Below, one piece after another: positions 43,165 to 51,900 of a stretch of 64,000 bases of DNA. The stretch is from Saprospiraceae bacterium (GTDB taxonomy: Bacteria; Bacteroidota; Bacteroidia; Chitinophagales; Saprospiraceae). The notes below the pieces were generated by a model. It was not told the origin of the DNA and made no database searches. It saw only the letters and a program-made list of their open reading frames with translations. The DNA is taken from contig JAHBTU010000002.1 in assembly GCA_019638455.1 (NCBI GenBank), forward strand, positions 1,026,501 to 1,090,500, in the 5' to 3' direction. Positions within the stretch are counted from its first letter, which is position 1. Each line of letters opens with the position of its first letter. Position numbers and translations under genes: made by a program.

Positions 43165-43226
43165 TTGCCACAAAGTCGCAAAGGCACAAAGAATTAGCGC
43201 TTGGAGCCTTCAAGACTTTGTGGCAA
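43165..43226. terminator. Hairpin downstream of arsM
   Basis: TTGCCACAAAGTC (43165-43177) and GACTTTGTGGCAA (43214-43226) pair perfectly over 13 bp. It begins 20 bp after the arsM stop, contains family A-like sequence (AAAGGCACAAAG) and probably ends the ars transcript. Confidence 0.55.
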
Positions 43227-43259
43227 CCTTAATAAATTTGGTTTGCGACGCGACAGATA

Positions 43260-43435
43260 TACCCAGATTAAAGAGGATTTGAATCTGCCCGTTGGCAAGA
43301 CAGGGATTTCCTTGATTGATTTGCATGATTTCCAAAGGATTGCGAGCACCGTTCGTTCAAAACCACCTTGTCAGACCCTGTGCTGAGGGGCTTGCCCAGC
43401 CAAGTGAAGCGGACGGGGCTGATTTGCGTTGACTA
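43260..43435 (-). mobile_element. Family B 176-bp element, copy 2
   Basis: Inverted relative to copies 1 and 3: it starts TACCCAGAT and ends GCGTTGACTA, with TA on both sides (43258-43259, 43436-43437). It fills most of the gap between arsM and the phosphoesterase. Confidence 0.85.
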
Positions 43436-43509
43436 TAACGAGCAAGAGACGAATTGCGCCTTTTGAGTAAGCCCCCAAAGGCACATACGTTTACAGACCA
43501 CCTTTTTCT

Positions 43510-44286
43510 ATGAAAATCGCGCTTTTCTCCGACATCCACGCCAACCTTCCGGCTCTTGAGGCTTTTTTTGAGGATGTGGAAAAATACCAGCCCGACCAGA
43601 TTTTCTGTCTCGGCGATTTGGTAGGCTACAACATCTGGCCCAACGAGGTCATTCGTGAAATTCGTCGCCGAGGCATACCGACCATTGCTGGCAACTATGA
43701 CTATGGCATTGGCCGGGCAAGCGACGACTGTGGCTGCGCGTACAAAACCGAGGCGGAAAAAGCCAATGGCGCGGTGTCCATTTCATTTACCAACCAAATC
43801 GTGCAGCCCGACGAACGCCAGTATTTGCGGGAATTGCCCAAGCATATTCGCGTCGAATTGGAGATGCAAGAGGGCGAGCCTATTTCGCTGCTGCTCGTGC
43901 ACGGCAGCCCGCGCAAAATCAATGAATACCTGTTTGAAGACCGCGAGGAGGCGAGCCTATTGCGCATTTTGGAAGGCGCGAATGCCGATGTGCTTTGCTT
44001 CGGCCACACGCACAAGCCATATCACCGCGTGCTGAACGCTGACACGGATGCCGAGCCACGTTTCCGACATGCCATCAACATCGGCTCGGTGGGCAAGCCC
44101 AAGGATGGCGACCCGCGAGGAGGCCATGTGGTGCTCGAATTGGACGAACGCAGCAGCCTGAAACGGGCCGATAGTATCCGTGTGACGTTCGCCCGTTTCG
44201 ATTACGACGTGGAAAAAGCCGCTCGTGCGGTGGAGGAAAGCCCTTTGCCCAATGCTTATGCGGTGGCATTGCGGGAGGGGCGATAA
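43510..44286 (+). CDS. Calcineurin-like metallophosphoesterase
   Basis: A 258-residue YfcE/MJ0936-like phosphodiesterase that should bind two metal ions. Motifs: FSDIHAN (D8, H10), FCLGDLVGY (about 32-40), AGNYDYG in place of the usual GNHD, LLVHGSPR, and FGHTHKPYH. The substrate is unknown; cyclic nucleotides or phosphodiesters are common for the family. The Tyr in GNYDYG replaces the usual His of GNHD. It follows the arsenic genes on the same strand, but a 176-bp insertion and a hairpin separate them, so a shared transcript is doubtful. Confidence 0.87.
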   Translation: MKIALFSDIHANLPALEAFFEDVEKYQPDQIFCLGDLVGYNIWPNEVIREIRRRGIPTIAGNYDYGIGRASDDCGCAYKTEAEKANGAVSISFTNQIVQPDERQYLRELPKHIRVELEMQEGEPISLLLVHGSPRKINEYLFEDREEASLLRILEGANADVLCFGHTHKPYHRVLNADTDAEPRFRHAINIGSVGKPKDGDPRGGHVVLELDERSSLKRADSIRVTFARFDYDVEKAARAVEESPLPNAYAVALREGR

Positions 44287-44308
44287 ACGAACTCCTTTCT
44301 GCCCGTTA

Positions 44309-44484
44309 TAGTCAACGCGAATCAGCCCCGTCCGCTTCATTTGGCTGGGCAAGCCCCTCAGCACAGGGTCTGACAAGGTGGTTTTGAACGAACGGTGCTC
44401 GCAATCCTTTGGAAATCACACAAATCAATCAAGGAAATCCCTGTCTTGCCAACGGGCAGATTCAAATCCTCTTTAATCTGGGTA
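44309..44484 (+). mobile_element. Family B 176-bp element, copy 3, abutting an ATPase fragment
   Basis: Same orientation as copy 1 and the same length. TA lies on both sides (44307-44308, 44485-44486). Its right end coincides with the point at which the ATPase reading frame loses its natural sequence. Confidence 0.85.
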
Positions 44485-44680
44485 TAGCGACGCCTGTTCT
44501 CTGTTTCCCTCCTCGAGGCTGGCTGGCGATTTTTCGGAGGCCAACATCAAGAAGGGTAATGGCCTGCAACAGAGATGTTTTTCCTGAGTTGTTGGGGCCT
44601 ACCAACACCAAAGGAGTGCCCAATTCAAAGGACACCTCTTCAAATTTTTTGAAGTTCTTGATAGTAAGGCGTTGAATCAT
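44485..44680 (-). pseudogene. AAA family ATPase, N-terminal fragment
   Basis: About 65 residues of an SMC/RecF-like or OLD-type AAA ATPase: MIQRLTIKNFKKFEEVSFEL followed by the Walker A LVGPNNSGKTSLLQAI. The frame then enters element B and stops after a few foreign residues. No Walker B or further ATPase sequence exists beyond the element, where the phosphoesterase gene ends, so the rest of the gene has been lost. Such ATPases often belong to OLD-nuclease or toxin-antitoxin-like defence modules, but too little remains to tell. Confidence 0.75.
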
Positions 44681-44698
44681 TTGCTAAACAATGTGCTG

Positions 44699-44706
44699 CG
44701 AAAGTA
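44699..44706 (-). promoter_or_regulatory. -7-like box of the ATPase fragment
   Basis: The minus strand reads TACTTTCG, one base from TAnnTTTG, 19 bases before the ATG. The promoter may remain although the gene is broken. Confidence 0.35.
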
Positions 44707-44726
44707 CGTCATCGAAAGTCAATTCT

Positions 44727-46043
44727 TCACACCCGCCGAATCTTCGCCCCAATCGCGTTCAGCCGCGCATCAATGTGCTGGTATCCCCGGTCAATCTGAT
44801 GCACGTTATGGATGATGCTTCGGCCTTTGGCTGAGAGTGCGGCAATAAGCAGCGCCTGACCTGCGCGAATGTCGGGCGAGGTCATTTCGATGCCGCGCAG
44901 AGGGTATCGGCGGTCGAGGCCGATGACGGTGGCGCGGTGCGGGTCGCAGAGGATGATTTGCGCGCCCATGTCAATCAATTTGTCCACGAAAAAAAGGCGG
45001 CTCTCGAACATCTTTTGATGCACTAGCACGCTGCCCCGAGCTTGGGTCGCCACGACCAAAACGATGGACATCAAATCGGGGGTAAAACCCGGCCACGGCG
45101 CATCGTAAATTGTCAAGATGGAGCCGTCTATGAACGTTTGAATTTCGTAGTGTTCCTGCGCGGGGATGCGGAGGTCGTCGCCTTTTTGCTCGATTTGAAT
45201 GCCCAATCGCTCGAACGTGTAGGGGATGATGCCAAGGTGTTCGATGCCCGCGTTTTTGATAGTGATATCACTTTGGGTCATGGCGGCAAGGCCGATGAAC
45301 GAGCCAATTTCAATCATGTCGGGCAGGCAGCGGTGTTCCGTGCCGCCGAGCCGTTCCACCCCCTCGATGTGCAAAAGATTTGAGCCGAGGCCTTCGATTT
45401 TGGCGCCCATGCGCCGGAGCATCCGGCAGAGTTGCTGGACGTAAGGCTCGCAAGCGGCATTGTAAATCGTCGTTTTGCCTTTTGACAAAACAGCCGCCAT
45501 CACCACGTTGGCTGTGCCTGTCACGGAGATTTCGTCCATGTGGAGGTAGGTGCCTTGCAATCCAGATTTCGGCTGTTCCACATAGTAGATGTCCTTTTCG
45601 TCGTCGTACTTGAACTCCGCGCCCAATTTTTGAAAACCCAAAAAGTGTGTGTCCAGCCGTCGCCGCCCGATTTTGTCGCCGCCGGGCTTGGGCAAAGTGG
45701 CACGCCCGAATCGAGCGAGCAGCGGGCCAATAAGCATGACCGAGCCGCGCAGTCGCCCGGCATCTTTCATAAATGCGTCGGAGCGCAGGTAGGCGATGTC
45801 CACCGTGCCGGCGCAAAAGCGCCAAGTGTCGGGCGCGAGGCGCTCCACCGTGACGCCGAGGCCGCGCAGCAGTTCGATGAGTTTGTTCACATCGAGGATG
45901 TCCGGCACATTGGCGATGGTGACCGGGTCGTCGGTGAGCAGCACGGCGCTGATGACTTGCAGGGCTTCGTTTTTGGCGCCTTGCGGCTGTAATTCTCCTT
46001 TGAGCGGCTGGCCGCCAATGACTTCAAAACTGTCGAGTTGCAT
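44727..46043 (-). CDS. murA: UDP-N-acetylglucosamine 1-carboxyvinyltransferase
   Basis: MurA transfers enolpyruvate from PEP to UDP-GlcNAc, the first committed step of peptidoglycan synthesis, in the cytoplasm. The 438-residue protein has the two inside-out alpha/beta domains. GELQPQGAKNEALQ holds the catalytic lysine and asparagine, and MEISVTGTANVVMAA-like (DEISVTGTANVVM) and RAGQALLIAAL are typical. In the mobile loop the usual cysteine of PGGCxIG is replaced by aspartate, D123 in PGGDKIGRRRLDTHF. In other bacteria a Cys-to-Asp change here keeps activity and makes the enzyme insensitive to fosfomycin. The ATG at 46043 is preceded by its own promoter. Confidence 0.95.
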   Translation of the reverse strand: MQLDSFEVIGGQPLKGELQPQGAKNEALQVISAVLLTDDPVTIANVPDILDVNKLIELLRGLGVTVERLAPDTWRFCAGTVDIAYLRSDAFMKDAGRLRGSVMLIGPLLARFGRATLPKPGGDKIGRRRLDTHFLGFQKLGAEFKYDDEKDIYYVEQPKSGLQGTYLHMDEISVTGTANVVMAAVLSKGKTTIYNAACEPYVQQLCRMLRRMGAKIEGLGSNLLHIEGVERLGGTEHRCLPDMIEIGSFIGLAAMTQSDITIKNAGIEHLGIIPYTFERLGIQIEQKGDDLRIPAQEHYEIQTFIDGSILTIYDAPWPGFTPDLMSIVLVVATQARGSVLVHQKMFESRLFFVDKLIDMGAQIILCDPHRATVIGLDRRYPLRGIEMTSPDIRAGQALLIAALSAKGRSIIHNVHQIDRGYQHIDARLNAIGAKIRRV

Positions 46044-46093
46044 GGGAAATAGTTCGGACTGGTTTGTGTGGGTTTTAGCTGGGAACGGCGGGG

Positions 46094-46101
46094 CGAAGGT
46101 A
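46094..46101 (-). promoter_or_regulatory. murA: -7-like box of murA
   Basis: The minus strand reads TACCTTCG, one base from TAnnTTTG, about 50 bases before the murA ATG. Confidence 0.4.
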
Positions 46102-46114
46102 GGAAAGCCGCCAA

Positions 46115-46148
46115 TAAAAAAACCTCCGATGGTCGCCCACCGGAGGTT
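46115..46148 (-). terminator. Rho-independent terminator of the cold-shock gene
   Basis: On the minus strand AACCTCCG (46148-46141) pairs with CGGAGGTT (46128-46121) across a 12-base loop, followed directly by a run of T. It stands just downstream of the cold-shock gene. Confidence 0.8.
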
Positions 46149-46181
46149 CAGAAATTTTATGAATCAAATGTCTTGAATCGC

Positions 46182-46373
46182 TTACGCGATTTTGACATCA
46201 ACTGCATTCATTCCTTTTTTGCCGCGCTCGGTATTGAACGTGACGTTGTCGCCTTCACGGATGTTGTCAATCAGCCCTGTGACGTGAACAAAAATTTCCT
46301 CGTTTGAGGCACTGTCAACAACGAAGCCAAATCCCTTGGCCTCATTGAAGAACTTAACGGTTCCACTGTACAT
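46182..46373 (-). CDS. Cold-shock domain protein
   Basis: A 63-residue CspA-type single OB-fold protein that binds single-stranded RNA and DNA. The start MYSGTVKFFNEAKGFGFV contains RNP1 (KGFGFV); EIFVHVTGL contains RNP2; the end is GKKGMNAVDVKIA. The ATG at 46373 gives the exact family length; the 14 codons upstream in the open frame belong to the leader. It has its own promoter and terminator. The leader of about 35 bases is too short for a thermosensor of the E. coli cspA type. Confidence 0.94.
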   Translation of the reverse strand: MYSGTVKFFNEAKGFGFVVDSASNEEIFVHVTGLIDNIREGDNVTFNTERGKKGMNAVDVKIA

Positions 46374-46412
46374 GTATAAAAATTGAAATTGTGATGTGGC
46401 AATGTGCCGGGT

Positions 46413-46420
46413 CAAAGGTA
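46413..46420 (-). promoter_or_regulatory. -7 box of the cold-shock gene
   Basis: The minus strand reads TACCTTTG, an exact TAnnTTTG match, with a TTTG 13 bases further upstream. Confidence 0.5.
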
Positions 46421-46604
46421 GGGGTATATTTCACAAACTTTTGATTTTCAAGATTATTAACAGTATTTACTTTTAGCGACATCTCCAGCCATTGGTGAGG
46501 CCCGCTCATTTTCCTTTTCTGTTAAAGCCCTGTTTCCATGTTGTTAAAAGTTAAAACCATACTAAACCGTATAGTGACGCTTGACTTGGCTGGATGCCTG
46601 CCCC

Positions 46605-46612
46605 TACGTTTG
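46605..46612 (+). promoter_or_regulatory. -7 box of the small lipoprotein gene
   Basis: TACGTTTG matches TAnnTTTG, with TTG at 46581-46583 as a -33 candidate 21 bases upstream. The leader would be about 10-15 bases. Confidence 0.5.
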
Positions 46613-46628
46613 CCCCAAAATAACAGCT

Positions 46629-47066
46629 ATGAAAAAGACCCTTTTATTGCCCATTTTGGCAACCGCCCTGCTCTTTTCCTCTTGCGACCGCGCTCCTTTT
46701 CCGCTCCGCCTCGCTCAATTTGACGTTCGCTGGTTCGACGACGACGCGAGCGGAACCCACACGCCGGACGATTATTTGCAATTCGCCATGCGCGTCGTCA
46801 CCACCGCGCCCGACCCGGACGACCAGTTCATCACCGACTGGGAATTTGCCTATTACGTCAATGGTGCGTTTGGAGGCGTGCTGCAAAGCGACAGAAACCT
46901 TCGGAGCAACAGTGTCACGCTTGATGCGGGCATCACCATCAAAAACCTGTCTTTGCCTCGCCCCGGCCCGCTCAAGCCGGGCGACGTGATAGAATTCCAA
47001 TTTTGGGCAAAGGACAATTGGGGCGAACACGAAGAGCGGCGTTACCGATATATGTTAGAACCATGA
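46629..47066 (+). CDS. Hypothetical lipoprotein
   Basis: A 145-residue predicted lipoprotein: MKKTLLLPILATALLFSSC gives a lipidated cysteine at C19. The mature part is strand-rich (QFDVRWFDDDASGTHTPDDYLQFAMRVV, DVIEFQFWAKDNWGEHEERRYRYML) and could form one beta-sandwich domain. I do not recognise a family. The ATG at 46629 is chosen because a promoter box lies 17 bases upstream. Confidence 0.75.
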   Translation: MKKTLLLPILATALLFSSCDRAPFPLRLAQFDVRWFDDDASGTHTPDDYLQFAMRVVTTAPDPDDQFITDWEFAYYVNGAFGGVLQSDRNLRSNSVTLDAGITIKNLSLPRPGPLKPGDVIEFQFWAKDNWGEHEERRYRYMLEP

Positions 47067-47180
47067 AAGAACGCCTGTTCGCACTCGACGGCGGGCGAGG
47101 GTGTCTTCAGGTGGCATGTCCATCCATGCCGACACTCTCCAACGCCGCCGCCCTGTACACGGTTGAAGAGGGTTTTCGCC

Positions 47181-47295
47181 CACACAACGGGACATTATTT
47201 TTGTGCTGCAAAGGCACAAAATGCAGCAGATCAATGCGTATTTTGCTTTGCGTCTTGGTGACTTCGTGGCAAATTTGAAAATGTCCAGTCGTGTG
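47181..47295 (-). repeat. Repeat family A, copy 4
   Basis: 115 bp, oriented like copy 3, with ends CACACAACGGGACATT and AATGTCCAGTCGTGTG. TTTTCGC occurs just outside both ends (47073+100 region at 47173-47179, and 47297-47303), a weakly preserved direct repeat. It fills most of the 47067-47382 gap. Confidence 0.72.
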
Positions 47296-47382
47296 ATTTT
47301 CGCTAACTATAAAACATTGTCTTAACACAGCATTCACCAATAGGTAACGAGCGCCTCCCGTTTTGCCAAAAAATGATTCAAG

Positions 47383-48138
47383 ATGAAATTTTTGGCTTTG
47401 CTCTTATCCCTCTCGTTTTGCCTCGCCGCCGCTATTGATGCCACTGCGCAACAAAGATTTTCCCAACACGAACACGAACATCGGTTTGGCATCGGCTTGG
47501 CACCCTTCAGCCTCCTGTTGCCAAGCGGCAAAGCCAATCTGCACGGGGAATGGGTTTATGCCCACAACAAATCCCTTTCCCTGCTTGTGAGTGTGCCTCG
47601 CCCCACGCCTGCTCCCGGTTTCTTGGGGGGCAAGTTTGATTTGGAGGACGACGTTGCCACCACGACCAATCGCTTCACTTCTTTCGGGGCAGTGCTGGAG
47701 CAGCGTTTTTATTTGGGCAAAAACGCACCCAATGGCTTCTATCTCGCGCCTTATGGTCGGTACAACAATTTTTCCCTCACCCGCACCACACAGCATGCAG
47801 ACAGTCCCTACAAAACAACCGTGAAGGGCGGTGTGGGTGGGTTTGGTGTCGGGGCGGCTTCGGGCGTTCAGTTTAGGCTCGGCGATTTCCTTACCCTCGA
47901 CGCCACTCTTGTCGGTGTGGATATCAAATGGCTGAGCGGCTCATTCCTCTACACGACCAACGACCCCGAAGCCGACCTCGCGGCTTTCCGCGACAGGGTG
48001 CAAGGAACGGTGGGCGATATTCCCTTCATCGGATCGAAGTTGGTCGCCGCGATTGACGGTGATGTGGTGAAAGTGCGCACCCCGGGACTGCCCATGCCAG
48101 CATATCGGTTCAATTTGACATTGAATTATGTGTTTTGA
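47383..48138 (+). CDS. Outer-membrane beta-barrel-like protein
   Basis: A 251-residue exported protein. The signal peptide MKFLALLLSLSFCLAAAIDATAQ is followed by alternating aromatic and polar strands: FGIGLAPFSLLLPSGKANLHGEWVYA, LEQRFYLGKNAPNGFYLAPYGRY, VGGFGVGAASGVQFRLGDFLTLDATLVG. The last residues, YRFNLTLNYVF, end in an aromatic residue as barrel proteins do. It resembles DUF3575-type barrel proteins of Bacteroidota, without a known function. The region around 200-230 is helical and acidic. Confidence 0.78.
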   Translation: MKFLALLLSLSFCLAAAIDATAQQRFSQHEHEHRFGIGLAPFSLLLPSGKANLHGEWVYAHNKSLSLLVSVPRPTPAPGFLGGKFDLEDDVATTTNRFTSFGAVLEQRFYLGKNAPNGFYLAPYGRYNNFSLTRTTQHADSPYKTTVKGGVGGFGVGAASGVQFRLGDFLTLDATLVGVDIKWLSGSFLYTTNDPEADLAAFRDRVQGTVGDIPFIGSKLVAAIDGDVVKVRTPGLPMPAYRFNLTLNYVF

Positions 48139-48224
48139 ACGGTTGCGCTCACGCACACCGCCACCTGCGTTGGCTTTTGCGGGCGGGCTTTCGTCGGCAT
48201 TGGCGCACATCCGTTGTTGGGCGA

Positions 48225-48443
48225 TTATTTATTTGGGCCAAGCCGTTCGATGATAGCCCGAATTTTTTCGATAGAAAGTCCTGTGATTTTTACAACAAAC
48301 TCGGCGGATGCACCTTCAAATAGAGCGTTTTCGGCAATTTCTTTCTTACTATTTTTCAGTGCCTCACTTAAAGCCGTTGAAATTTCCAGTATCACCGTTT
48401 CCACAAAACTCGCATCGCTCCGCTGGCCTTGTCCTGCCCCCAT
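48225..48443 (-). CDS. Small protein resembling the C-terminal region of Rpn/YhgA nucleases
   Basis: A 72-residue open frame with an ATG start. The segment LFEGASAEFVVKITGLSIEKIRAII resembles the helical C-terminal repeat that follows the PD-(D/E)xK nuclease domain in Rpn (YhgA-like) recombination-promoting nucleases. No nuclease domain is found upstream on this strand. It is therefore either a remnant or a free-standing small protein. In some Rpn systems a short C-terminal product is made from an internal start and restrains the nuclease, but that cannot be claimed here. Confidence 0.45.
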   Translation of the reverse strand: MGAGQGQRSDASFVETVILEISTALSEALKNSKKEIAENALFEGASAEFVVKITGLSIEKIRAIIERLGPNK

Positions 48444-48566
48444 TGACGGTTAAGTTCGTTTTTTCACCCCGTCGGTTGCTGCAAAACAACCGATTGGGGG
48501 TGGATTGCCGCAACTGGTGCTTCTTCGAATGGTCGTTCGTTGCAGCCAAGCCAACCATGTAAACGC

Positions 48567-48612
48567 CGCGCCCCCCGACCCTCCCACGGAGCGTGGGTAG
48601 TCGGGGGGCGCG
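48567..48612. terminator. GC-rich hairpin, 13-bp stem
   Basis: CGCGCCCCCCGAC (48567-48579) pairs perfectly with GTCGGGGGGCGCG (48600-48612); CCCAC/GTGGG extends the pairing inside. It stands alone in the 48444-48990 gap, with no gene ending next to it. Confidence 0.5.
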
Positions 48613-48778
48613 AATGTTTTAGATGGTCGAGGCGATTGCCATAGCCGGGTTGATTGTGCTCGTGTAAATATAAGCGCGGTATTTTGAACCACAACGTACG
48701 CTGCCAGTTTTTTCCCTGCTCTTCAAATAAGCCAAATGAGCCAATGGACTTTGGGCTTTTCCCAGCGCGAATGATGGG

Positions 48779-48955
48779 TTGAAGCCTCCGAGCGTTTGAT
48801 GCTCAAGCACTTATTAAGGCCGTCTCACAAGTTTAAATTTCGACAGGATTAACAGGATTTACAGGTTTTTTTTACCCGAAAAAGGGCGCGAATCTTGTCA
48901 ATCCCGTCAAACAAACATCACTCATGAGACATCCTCAATAGCACACGGTTGACAG
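48779..48955 (-). repeat. Nested palindromic repeats enclosing family C, second locus
   Basis: The outer part (TTGAAGCCTCCGAGCGTTTG on the left, CAATAGCACACGGTTGA on the right) resembles the arms of the element at 32752-32870. Inside is a family C copy, 48822-48930, inverted relative to the one at 18351-18457, with ends GTCTCACAAGT and CTCATGAGAC. Confidence 0.65.
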
Positions 48956-48990
48956 TCATTTTTTGGGCCATCATCTTTCACGCAATCCCG

Positions 48991-51900
48991 CTAGCGCATC
49001 ACGCTCAAGCGTACGCTGCCCCACTGCACCCCGTCGGTCAGGCGCAGCAAATAGATGCCCTGCGGTGCGTCCTGCAAATCAAGCAGGGTGCTGAACGCGC
49101 CACCTGCACCCGGGTTGAAATCAAGCGTGCGGATGCGGCGCCCGGCAGCGTCGAACACTTCCGCTCGAAGCGTGGCTGGCGCATGCCCCACCGCTACGCG
49201 GAATAGGCCCGTGCTTGGGTTTGGCGACACCACCAGGCCCCACGCGGCGCTTGGCTCTACTGTGCCAATGACGTTGATTTCCACTTCGATTGTATTCGTG
49301 CAACCTGCTGCATCCTTCACAGTGACGGTGTAGGTTCCGTTGGGCAGGTTGGGGAAAATGTTGGACATCTGGAACACCACCCCGTCAAGGCTGTACTGAT
49401 AGGGAGGATTGCCGAACGCACCCGATGCCACAATGGTATCGCTCGTGGCGACGGCAGTCACCTCCACGGGCGTGGGGAAGGTAACATTGACGGGGACTTG
49501 GATAATGGTGCCGGTCACGTCTCGAACGCGTACCGTGTTTTGCCCGGAGAAGATGGTAAAGACATTGCTGCTCTGGAACGGTTCGTTGTTGAGCGAGTAT
49601 TCATAAGGGCCTTCTCCACCAGTCGCTGTGACCTCAATGGTGACGGAGGGCGCACAAGGGTCGGTGCCGACGACTTCCACAGTGGCGGCAAGCGGGGGCA
49701 CATCTATGGTGAAGGAGGTAGTGGCCGTGCAGCCATTTGCATCGGTGGCTGTCAGGTTGTAAGTGCCGTTGGGCAGGTTGACAGGAGGCACCGGGCCATT
49801 GAGGGTATAGGTGTATGGAGGAGTGCCTCCACTTATCAGGATGTCAGCATCGTTGCCATCCACGACCACCGTCGCCACTAAGGCCGGTGGCTGTGGGAAG
49901 ACAAATTCCTGCGAGACTACTTCATCCCCGATGGCATCGCGCACGACCACGACGTGGGGGCCGACACCCAAATTGGGAAAGACATTGCTGCTCTGGAACG
50001 CGCCACCATTAAGCGCATATTGATAAGGAGGAATGCCACCCGTGGCAAGCACCTCAAGGGTGCCAGTCGCTGCGCCGAAACACAAGATGCCTGTGCTCGG
50101 ATTGAGCGCAACAATAGCCAACGCTGGCACATCCACAGTGACCTGCGTGGTGGTGGTGCAGCCATTGGCATCGCGCACAGTCACCACATAGTCGCCATTG
50201 GGCAAATTGCCAAACGTGTTGGCGCTCTGGAAAAGCGTCCCGTCAAGGCTGTATTGAAGCTGCCCGGTGCCGCCAGCAGCGGTTACGGTAATCGTGTTCA
50301 GGCTGGCGGTGGCGCTGGCGTTGATGGCGGAGGGGTTTATCAAAGTCAAGAGATTGGTGCTGGCGGTGAAGCCTTCACTATCACTCACAACGACGGTGTA
50401 GTCACCTGCGGCCAAACCGGAGAAGATGTTTTCCGGTTGTGAAGGGCCACCATTCAGGCTGTATTCGAACGGCGCTTGCCCACCGCCGATGGTGACGACG
50501 ATCACACCATTGCTGCCACCGAAGCAGCTGATGGGTGTTTGCACGCTCAAAGTCGCCAGCAGCGTATTCACGGCTACTATGGCCTGAGTCGTGGTGGTGC
50601 AGCCATTGGCATCGCGCACGATGATGGTGTACACACCGTTGGCCAGGTCCTCAAAGACGTTGGAGGGCTGATAGTCGTCCCCGTCGAGGCTGTATTCCAA
50701 TGCCCCCGTGCCACCCGCCGCGTTCACTGTTACTTGGGCGTCCACCACGTTGTTGCTGGCGGTGAGTGGGAGCGGGTTGTCGAGGACAACGGCATTGGTG
50801 GTCGCGGTAAAACCAAACTGACCCGTCACTACTACGGTGTAATTGCCCGCCCCAAGTCCGCTGAACACGTTGGAGGATTGGTTGGGGCTGCCGTTGAGGC
50901 TGTAGAGGTACTGCCCATCAAGCCCGGATGCGCTGACGGTGACTTGGCCGTTGGCATCGTTGTGACACAGAATGGCTTGCGTTTGGGCGAGTGTGGCCGC
51001 AAGGTTGTTCTGAATGATAATGATGTTAAACGTGGCGTTGTGCACCCAAGCAAAGTCGTTGAGGTCAATCGCATCGAACTGGAACGCGTCGGAGGTGGCC
51101 GCATCTCCGCTGTGTGTATAGACGACCAGCCCAGCGTTGATGTCGGCTTGCGTGAAAGAGCCGCCAATGCCCAATGGGGCACCATTCAAGGACAAGGCGC
51201 CGTGTTGCGGCAGGCTCAGCAGTACGAATTTCCCTTGCTCCTCGTCGCCAGAAAGCGAAATTGACAGATGCGTGTCCTCAATCTCTCCATTGCCACCTGC
51301 TGGCACGGAGAGTGGGTTGTTGGAAGACAAAACGCCCGTTGGTACCTCTTCCGCAAAACAGAAGGTGAGGCTCCATGCCACAATACTGCCGCCATCGTCG
51401 GCAAAGTTGTCGCGCACCAGCAGCTGCCATTGCCCTTGCGCGTCCTTGCTGTTCACGGCTGCAAGCGGGGTGATGGGCTGGAACTCGCCACTCAATGCGG
51501 GCGGAATCGTGTTGCACATTGATTCCAATTGCGCGGCGGTTTGTGGCGCGTTGTCGTTGAATATTAGGGCTAAATTATCACCCGAACATCCGAACTGCGT
51601 GGCCGGCACACCCGGCCGGTCGAACAGGAGGGTCGTGTCGTTGGTCGGCGACACCAATCTGGCATCCAAATCACCGACATAGGTATGGCTGGCCACCATA
51701 GCCACGTCCACATCGGCTATGGCTTTGTCCGACACGACGTTGAGCACCGATATGGCGGTGTTGATGCTATTGGCATCTATCGTCTTGGGCACATCTGTGC
51801 TGCTGAACACTTGACCGCATGTCAAATTGCCAGTTTGGAAGGCATACACAGGGGAGTATTCGCTTTCTCCGCAGTTGTTGGCCGTTTTCAGACGCCAGTA

